Part shown: piece by piece, positions 1-3,612 of the stretch
Layout of the letters: every line of letters begins with the position of its first letter
Numbering within the stretch: the stretch's first letter is position 1
From: Chlorobium sp.
GTDB lineage: Bacteria > Bacteroidota > Chlorobiia > Chlorobiales > Chlorobiaceae
Direction: 5' to 3'
Length of the DNA: 7,608 nt
Assembly: GCA_028278005.1 (NCBI GenBank)
Contig: JANQFD010000072.1
Coordinates: 1-7,608 of the forward strand
The notes under the pieces: generated by a model
Database searches by the model: none
What the model was told of the DNA's origin: nothing
Seen by the model: only the letters and a program-made list of their open reading frames with translations
Made by a program: the position numbers and the translations under genes

Positions 1-70
1 GGTGCGTTCAGTCTGCTGAGCCACCGGAAGCACAGCCTGTTTTGTAAACGTTTAATAAAGGAGGGATTCA

Positions 71-256
71 ATGGCACTGTATATTACGGAAACGTGCACC
101 TACTGTGCGGCCTGTGAGCCGGAATGTCCTGTAGATGCAATTTCTGCAGGGGAGGACATTTATGTAATTGATCCGAACGTATGCAACGAGTGCGAGGGGC
201 TCGATGCCCAGGCATGTGTTTCGGTTTGCCCGGAAGAGTGCATCGTACAGGGTTGA
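71..256 (+). CDS. 2[4Fe-4S] bacterial-type ferredoxin
   Basis: A 61-residue low-potential electron carrier of the cytoplasm. The first cluster motif is canonical: C9, C12, C15 and C19 followed by Pro. The second half has C38, C41, C49 and C53, with seven residues between C41 and C49 instead of the two found in clostridial ferredoxins, plus an extra C57. This enlarged second loop is typical of the ferredoxins of green sulfur bacteria, which in that group accept electrons from the type I photosynthetic reaction centre and feed NAD(P) reduction, pyruvate synthase and nitrogenase (family knowledge). The protein is strongly acidic, as expected. The start is secure: AAAGGAGGG at 57-65 lies just upstream of the ATG. 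The gene is followed after 27 bp by the convergent end of the DUF3793 gene, with no clear terminator between. Which redox partner it serves cannot be told from the sequence. Confidence 0.95.
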   Translation: MALYITETCTYCAACEPECPVDAISAGEDIYVIDPNVCNECEGLDAQACVSVCPEECIVQG

Positions 257-283
257 CGCTCCAGAACGATACGCTGCTCTTTG

Positions 284-898
284 TTATGCCGCCTGCAGAA
301 GCAGCTCAGCTCTTCTGCGGGCGTTTTCGAATCTGGCTCTTGTTCTTATCGACGGTTCAGGGTCGCCGAAAATCTGCCAGCCGCAGCTTCCGTTACACCT
401 GAAATTGTTCAGCCCCATAAAACCCCAGACATCCTTGAGCGGATATCCGAGAGCAATACCGATTTCATGTGGTATGCGGCCGCTTTTTCGCCATCGTGTG
501 GAAAGCTCACGGAAAAAAGACTGTGCACAAAGCCCGAAAGGATATTTCAGATGACAGTGCAGGATTTTTTTAGATGCCTTTTTCAATCTCTGATTTACGG
601 CTTCTTCCCTGTAGATGATAACTTTAAGTGAACTGCCGTTCATGACCAGCACAGAGTGCTTCAGGTTCCATGAGTTGCAAAATGAACGGATATGATCCGG
701 AAAACCATCAAAAGGCAAAGTGAAAAAGTCTTTTTTCAGAATAAGCAGTTCCCCTGTCTTGCCGCCAAAGATCACTCCTGACACCTGAAGAAACAACCAT
801 TTCTCGAAAGAATCCTGCGAAACATCAACCGAACCAAGTTTGTTTTTCCAGTTCAGGAAAAAAGGTTTTTGATATGTCAATAGATCATTGCTCATCAT
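284..898 (-). CDS. DUF3793 family protein
   Basis: A soluble protein of about 204 residues without signal peptide or membrane segments. The C-terminal half carries the hallmark of the DUF3793 family: PHEIGIALGYPLKDVWGFMG at residues 143-162, followed by a W-x-x-FGD-x-E segment (174-181) and a basic helical tail. Cysteines at 74, 115, 124, 168 and 172 could bind metal or thiols, but that is inference. The family has no established biochemical function that I know of. An in-frame TTG at 928 would add ten residues; I prefer the ATG at 898 (or the next one at 895) because the protein similarity starts there, although no good Shine-Dalgarno sequence is visible. The ATG overlaps the end of the upstream DtxR-type gene by 14 bp, so translation is probably coupled and the two proteins are likely made together, which points to a role in metal homeostasis. 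Confidence 0.85.
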   Translation of the reverse strand: MMSNDLLTYQKPFFLNWKNKLGSVDVSQDSFEKWLFLQVSGVIFGGKTGELLILKKDFFTLPFDGFPDHIRSFCNSWNLKHSVLVMNGSSLKVIIYREEAVNQRLKKASKKILHCHLKYPFGLCAQSFFRELSTRWRKSGRIPHEIGIALGYPLKDVWGFMGLNNFRCNGSCGWQIFGDPEPSIRTRARFENARRRAELLLQAA

Positions 899-1568
899 AA
901 CGTTGTTTTTGGCTGTCGATTGTTTCAACTTCTATGTAGGAAGCCAGTGACTGAGCGACAGGTACATTCCTGTTATTCATGGCGATTATTAGCGGGCCGT
1001 CGAAGGGCGCTTTTTCCATAATTCTGCAAGTCTTGTCAGGCTTGAACCCGAGCTGATCGATATATTTCATTTTTTCTATATCAGTAGTGGATATGGCCCA
1101 GATTTTTACCTCTATGCCGGTATCGATCGCTGAGAGGGGAAATGTTTTTTTCGCACGCAACGCACCTTCAGCTGAAGGTATAGGGTGGCCGTGGGGATCT
1201 CTCGCCGGATACTCAAGCATTCTGTCGAGCGCTTCGGTCAGACGTTCTGAAACAACATGTTCAAGACGGCAGGCATCCTGGTAGACCTCGTAAGGAGAGT
1301 ATCCTGCCATGCGAACCAGAAACGTCTCGATCAACCTTCTTTTTCGGAGCAGCTTTGCGGCTATCAGCTTGCCCTCTTCGCTCAAGGCAACACCTTCGCG
1401 CCATTCATGTAAAAGCAGACCCTGGTCAGTAAGTTTCCTGACTTTTTCAGACACGGTTGAAAGACTGTAACCCATAGCTTGAGCTATCTGCCCAATGGTT
1501 ACCTCGTTGTTTTTTTCGGACAGGCGTAAAATTGCCTGAAGGTACATTTCACTGGATTCACTCAGCAT
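885..1568 (-). CDS. DtxR/IdeR-family metal-dependent transcriptional regulator
   Basis: A 227-residue regulator of the DtxR/MntR family; members repress or activate metal-uptake and storage genes when loaded with Fe(II) or Mn(II). Layout: winged-helix DNA-binding domain (residues about 5-65, recognition helix near SLSTVSEKVRKL), dimerisation/metal-binding domain (about 66-140, ending in the family motif YPARDPHGHPIP), then an FeoA-like SH3 domain (about 150-222). The primary metal site of DtxR is conserved: M8, C100, E103 and H104 match DtxR Met10, Cys102, Glu105 and His106, the Cys suggesting the iron-type subfamily. The ancillary-site histidines are not: R77 and Y96 stand where DtxR has His79 and His98, while E81 is kept. 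The start at 1568 is preceded by GCAGGAATA and fits the family N-terminus; an upstream in-frame ATG at 1607, also with GGAGG before it, would add 13 hydrophobic residues. First gene of an operon with the overlapping DUF3793 gene. Confidence 0.92.
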   Translation of the reverse strand: MLSESSEMYLQAILRLSEKNNEVTIGQIAQAMGYSLSTVSEKVRKLTDQGLLLHEWREGVALSEEGKLIAAKLLRKRRLIETFLVRMAGYSPYEVYQDACRLEHVVSERLTEALDRMLEYPARDPHGHPIPSAEGALRAKKTFPLSAIDTGIEVKIWAISTTDIEKMKYIDQLGFKPDKTCRIMEKAPFDGPLIIAMNNRNVPVAQSLASYIEVETIDSQKQRYDEQ

Positions 1569-1611
1569 TATTCCTGCGATTAGGTATACAGCGACATTCC
1601 ACTTCATCCCG

Positions 1612-1631
1612 CCTCCGCACAAAAGCGGAGG
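1612..1631. repeat. Perfect hairpin ahead of the dtxR-type gene, first of three spaced hairpins
   Basis: CCTCCGC (1612-1618) and GCGGAGG (1625-1631) form a perfect 7-bp stem with a 6-nt loop. It lies 44 bp upstream of the chosen regulator start. Read on the minus strand, its 3-prime arm contains GGAGG, placed four bases before the alternative ATG at 1607, so the stem could hide that ribosome binding site. Its centre is 135 bp from the next hairpin, close to the period of the array that follows, and it may be the diverged first member. Confidence 0.6.
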
Positions 1632-1739
1632 AGGAAGCAAAAAAGAGAAACATGAAAGGAGGTTGGTTGTAATATACGACCAATTTTAATTTAGACAAAT
1701 TATAAAAAATATTACAGGCAATGTCATTTCAGCTAATAA
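1612..1739 (+). repeat. Tandem array unit 1 (diverged, shortened)
   Basis: The unit begins with the hairpin at 1612-1631, then a purine-rich stretch ending in AAAGGAGG (1655-1662), then AT-rich sequence. Its AT-rich part matches unit 3 closely: TAATATAC (1670-1677 and 1955-1962), ATTTTAAT (1683-1690 and 1969-1976) and AGACAAATTA (1693-1702 and 1978-1987) occur in the same order and all lie 285-286 bp apart, twice the unit length. The conserved ATG-GTA start seen in units 2 and 3 is missing here, apparently lost by a deletion of roughly 25-30 bp. Confidence 0.6.
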
Positions 1740-1772
1740 AAAACCCCTCTGTGTCACTATCAGAGGGGTTTT
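1738..1772 (-). terminator. Hairpin A: intrinsic terminator (minus strand), possibly bidirectional
   Basis: Stem of 12 perfect base pairs (1740-1751 with 1761-1772) around a 9-nt loop. Read on the minus strand the G-rich arm is followed by six T residues, the form of a good rho-independent terminator. On the plus strand only four T follow before the purine-rich ribosome-binding-like sequence. It would stop minus-strand transcription from the ferritin-like gene before the regulator gene. Confidence 0.65.
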
Positions 1773-1879
1773 AGAGGAGAATCAACAATGGTAGATGCTA
1801 ACACCAATTGTTAATTACAGTATAAGGATAATTACTTAAATAGATAAAATATAAATAACAAATTTTGCAATCTGCAAAA
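1740..1879 (+). repeat. Tandem array unit 2
   Basis: A 140-bp unit: 12-bp-stem hairpin (1740-1772), then the Shine-Dalgarno-like GAGGAG (1774-1779), then ATG-GTA at 1788, then very AT-rich sequence. It shares with unit 3 the hairpin and the 19-base block AGGAGAATCAACAATGGTA (1775-1793 and 1917-1935), and similar but drifting sequence afterwards. The repeat order and spacing argue for tandem duplication of one ancestral element. Confidence 0.75.
1788..1814 (+). other. Possible 8-codon mini-ORF (MVDANTNC)
   Basis: ATG-GTA-GAT-GCT-AAC-ACC-AAT-TGT-TAA begins nine bases after GAGGAG (1774-1779), a well placed ribosome binding site, itself directly behind hairpin A. The binding site, spacer and first two codons are identical in the next array unit, but the reading frames diverge after that. 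It could be a leader peptide, or the decayed start of a duplicated gene. No function is claimed. Confidence 0.3.
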
Positions 1880-1912
1880 AAAGCCCCTCTGTGGCACTGT
1901 CAGAGGGGCTTT
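1876..1912 (-). terminator. Hairpin B: intrinsic terminator (minus strand), possibly bidirectional
   Basis: Stem of 12 perfect base pairs (1880-1891 with 1901-1912) and a 9-nt loop. On the minus strand the stem is followed by seven T residues; on the plus strand by three. It is the first strong terminator met by transcription leaving the ferritin-like gene, about 140 bp after its stop codon. Compared with hairpin A, one stem pair has changed from A-T to G-C on both sides, so pairing is kept. Confidence 0.7.
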
Positions 1913-2020
1913 ATGAAGGAGAATCAACAATGGTAACACAACCAGTGTTATCATTAATATACAATAAGATTTTAATAAGACAAATTAAAAATAGTAAAAA
2001 GTGCATTTTTTTGAGGGGCT
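1880..2020 (+). repeat. Tandem array unit 3, ending in a partial hairpin arm
   Basis: The unit has the second strong hairpin (1880-1912), AAGGAG (1916-1921), ATG-GTA at 1930 and an AT-rich tail resembling unit 1. It ends with GAGGGGCT (2013-2020), the same eight bases as the 3-prime arm of its own hairpin (1903-1910), which looks like the remains of a fourth hairpin. Beyond it lies the 3-prime end of the ferritin-like gene. Confidence 0.7.
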
Positions 2021-2085
2021 GGAATTTTGATATGAGCATGTCGGTGTCTACTGTTCAGTCATTTTTCCTGAGGGCCATGCCATGA
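1930..2085 (+). CDS. Doubtful 51-codon reading frame behind hairpin B
   Basis: This frame starts with the conserved AAGGAG-spacer-ATG-GTA block of array unit 3 and runs 51 codons to a TGA at 2083. Its last 31 bases overlap, on the opposite strand, the end of the ferritin-like gene. Composition is irregular (Ile/Lys/Asn/Ser-rich at first, then antisense of the ferritin-like gene), and I recognise no family. The start signal looks real, but the length is probably accidental: the same start in unit 2 leads to a stop after eight codons. Confidence 0.2.
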   Translation: MVTQPVLSLIYNKILIRQIKNSKKCIFLRGWNFDMSMSVSTVQSFFLRAMP

Positions 2086-2540
2086 TCCTGCATGTAAGAT
2101 TTAATCCTGTCAGCGTGATCCTTGTCTTCGAGGTTGAGCTGCTTGAACAGTTCATCGGAAAGGGAGCAGGATTTACGGCTCATGAATTCCTGGTAATGAA
2201 TTTCCCCGACGGAAGTCTCGATTTCATAAGCTGTTCTGAACGCCTCCTCGCGCGAGGGGGGGCGGGTTGTAAACTCGGTGATGAGGGATTCGATTTTGGT
2301 ATTGGAAGCTTTCAGCGCATCGAGATCGTTTGCAAGCAGGTTTTCCGGAACGGTTTCTGCATGCTTGTGGGCTGATTTCTCGTTGCGGAGCAGAGCAGCA
2401 TGGCTACGCTCTTCGATCGAAAGCTGCCACCAGAAATCTTCGTCCTCTTCAAAAAGTTCGTTAAACAGGGTGTAAAGGAGGCTTATATTTATTTCGTGTG
2501 CTATGGAGAGATCCAGCAGTTCGGATAGTGATTTGTCCAT
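2055..2540 (-). CDS. Ferritin-like / rubrerythrin-type diiron protein
   Basis: A 161-residue, all-helical, soluble protein. Two ferritin-type helical pairs can be seen: E16 in the first helix and E44-x-x-H47 in the second (context SIEERSHAALLRNE), then E106/E108 in the third helix and E138 with H142 in the fourth (LNLEDKDHADRI). This is the carboxylate/histidine pattern of a rubrerythrin-like diiron site. No rubredoxin domain (paired CxxC) follows. Members of this superfamily reduce peroxide or store or oxidise iron; which applies here is not decidable. The reading frame is open far upstream (to 2783), but that part contains the palindromes described below and looks non-coding, so the ATG at 2540 is chosen although it has no Shine-Dalgarno sequence. 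It is transcribed towards the hairpin array and the metalloregulator gene, and a link to iron or oxidative stress is a reasonable inference. Confidence 0.85.
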   Translation of the reverse strand: MDKSLSELLDLSIAHEINISLLYTLFNELFEEDEDFWWQLSIEERSHAALLRNEKSAHKHAETVPENLLANDLDALKASNTKIESLITEFTTRPPSREEAFRTAYEIETSVGEIHYQEFMSRKSCSLSDELFKQLNLEDKDHADRIKSYMQDHGMALRKND

Positions 2541-2593
2541 GAGAAAAAATTGTGACGTGACGGAAACCTTTCTAAATCCTGAATTGAGCGATT

Positions 2594-2609
2594 GTCGAAC
2601 ATGTCGGGG
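2594..2609. promoter_or_regulatory. Degenerate third copy of the 16-bp palindrome
   Basis: The right half-site (TCGGGG after CATG) matches the two intact palindromes upstream, while the left half (GTCGAA) is decayed. On the minus strand it overlaps a weak candidate -35 (TCGACA, 2598-2593) that is 18 bp from TAGAAA (2574-2569), a possible -10 for the ferritin-like gene. Both the operator and the promoter reading are tentative. Confidence 0.3.
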
Positions 2610-2636
2610 ATGCAAGGCACAGTGAACACAGCTGTA

Positions 2637-2652
2637 TCCCGACAAGTCGGGA
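2637..2652. promoter_or_regulatory. 16-bp palindrome TCCCGA-N4-TCGGGA, copy 1
   Basis: TCCCGACAAGTCGGGA is a perfect inverted repeat with 7-bp arms. It lies about 100 bp upstream of the ferritin-like start, in the 338-bp region between two divergent genes. Repetition at 2696 with the same length and arms suggests a binding site for a dimeric regulator. A dispersed intergenic palindrome family is the alternative. The cognate protein is unknown. Confidence 0.5.
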
Positions 2653-2695
2653 CGCAAGTTCCCTGTAACGAAGCAGATTTGGTATGATCGGCATT

Positions 2696-2711
2696 TCCCG
2701 ATATGTCGGGA
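2696..2711. promoter_or_regulatory. 16-bp palindrome TCCCGA-N4-TCGGGA, copy 2
   Basis: TCCCGATATGTCGGGA has the same 6-bp arms and total length as the copy at 2637, with a different 4-bp centre (TATG against CAAG). The two copies are 59 bp apart, start to start. Conservation of the arms but not the centre is what a dimer-binding operator would show. Confidence 0.5.
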
Positions 2712-2878
2712 TTTCAACAAATGCTGCTCTTTATCAGTTTTCACTTTTACCTGAAAGGTGAGGAATGATCTCACTATAAGCACATTATAAAAGACTTTTT
2801 TAATAAACTTCCAGCTTATTGAGTATTTGCTGAAACGCGCAGTTCAGGAAAATGTAAATTTCACTGATAAGGAATGCA

Positions 2879-3148
2879 ATGTCAACTCTCAATCACGATT
2901 ATACAATAATGAGCGTTCAAAAACTCGACAGGAATTTTTTTCAGCGTTTGTTCAGTATCTGCGCGACAAAGAAACCTGCCGGGAAAAACGGATGGAAAGC
3001 AGGGAATGGGAAGATTACGGTCGATCTCTCGGCTATGCCCGAGTTCAGCAGCAGGAGAACGGCAGTCCGTCTCGAAGGGCCGGCAAAAGGGCCATTGCAT
3101 GTTTATCAGGTTGAGCAATCCGGTGATGTTCTCATTATAAAGCCGTAG
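2879..3148 (+). CDS. Small protein resembling a Rieske protein with its cluster core deleted
   Basis: An 89-residue protein whose start is supported by AAGGA seven bases before the ATG; a second ATG at 2909 is possible. Residues 45-67 (KITVDLSAMPEF...AVRLEG) read like the opening strands of a Rieske [2Fe-2S] domain, and residues 67-89 (GPAKGPLHVYQVEQSGDVLI) read like its closing strands, which normally follow the second ligand loop. The section between, with the C-x-H and C-x2-H cluster ligands, is absent; the only cysteine (C28) lies outside it. I infer an in-frame internal deletion of a once larger gene, leaving a protein that cannot bind the cluster. It may be a decaying remnant or a small protein with another role. 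Its stop overlaps the GTG start of the next gene by one base, so the two are probably co-translated. Confidence 0.65.
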   Translation: MSTLNHDYTIMSVQKLDRNFFQRLFSICATKKPAGKNGWKAGNGKITVDLSAMPEFSSRRTAVRLEGPAKGPLHVYQVEQSGDVLIIKP

Positions 3149-3612
3149 TGCCGCAGATGTTTTCCATGATTGTATCCGGCGGACAAACGGGTGCGGACAG
3201 GGCGGCGCTTGATTTCGCCCTGGCTAAAGGCGTCGAACACGGCGGCTGGTGCCCGAAAGGGAGGCGTGCAGAGGACGGCAGGCTGCCGGAAAGGTACCGC
3301 CTCCTTGAAACCCCGGAAAGGAATTACCGCCAGAGAACCGAATGGAACGTGAGGGATTCGGACGGAACGCTGATTGTCATCAACCTGGAGCTGTCAGGGG
3401 GAACGCGCTATACCCTCGATGTGGCTCGCAAACTGGGCAAGCCGTTCCTTTTGATGGAGAAGGGTGGCCGTGAAAAAGAAAAAGAGCTGCTCGACTGGCT
3501 CGAAAACAACCGTGTGCAGGTATTGAATGTTGCCGGACCGAGATCGAGCACCGAGCCGGAGATATACGGGATGACGCTGAAGCTGCTTGAAGCGGTTTAC
3601 CGGTCGCGGTAA
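3148..3612 (+). CDS. Putative molybdenum cofactor carrier (SLOG-fold, MoCo-carrier family)
   Basis: A 154-residue soluble protein with the MoCo-carrier family pattern: the glycine-rich nucleotide/phosphate-binding loop SGGQTGADRAALDFA (residues 10-24), GGWCPKGRRAEDGRLPERY (33-51), the QRTEWNVRDSDGTLIV strand-turn (63-78), a glycine turn (LSGGTRYTL, 82-90) and a C-terminal VLNVAGPR motif. The fold belongs to the Rossmann-like SLOG superfamily, whose members bind nucleotides or related ligands; the algal relative carries molybdenum cofactor, so a Moco-handling role is possible but not shown. Initiation is uncertain: the GTG at 3148 shares a base with the TAG of the preceding gene, and ATGs at 3157 and 3166 are alternatives; none has a Shine-Dalgarno sequence, which suits translational coupling. 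Its last 16 bases overlap the end of the convergent carB gene. Confidence 0.85.
   Translation: MPQMFSMIVSGGQTGADRAALDFALAKGVEHGGWCPKGRRAEDGRLPERYRLLETPERNYRQRTEWNVRDSDGTLIVINLELSGGTRYTLDVARKLGKPFLLMEKGGREKEKELLDWLENNRVQVLNVAGPRSSTEPEIYGMTLKLLEAVYRSR

Noticed and set aside
3..47. Frame 3 reads as a 14-residue tail (CVQSAEPPEAQPVL) ending in TAA, 23 bp before the ferredoxin start.
   Set aside because: It could be the 3-prime end of an upstream gene, but 14 residues at the window edge are too few to recognise or to separate from chance.
292..327. Stem CCTGCAGAAG / CTTCTGCGGG with a 10-nt loop and a nearby TTTT, a possible terminator for the ferredoxin gene.
   Set aside because: It lies wholly inside the 3-prime coding part of the DUF3793 gene, contains a G-U pair, has a large loop and only a short interrupted T-run.
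2541..2783. In-frame upstream extension of the ferritin-like protein by 81 residues.
   Set aside because: The added residues do not resemble the family, and the DNA there carries the repeated palindromes and looks like a regulatory region.
2827..3114. A 95-codon plus-strand frame overlapping the Rieske-like gene in another frame.
   Set aside because: It begins with TTG without a ribosome binding site and its product is low in hydrophobic pattern; the alternative frame has AAGGA, family-like sequence and a coupled downstream gene.
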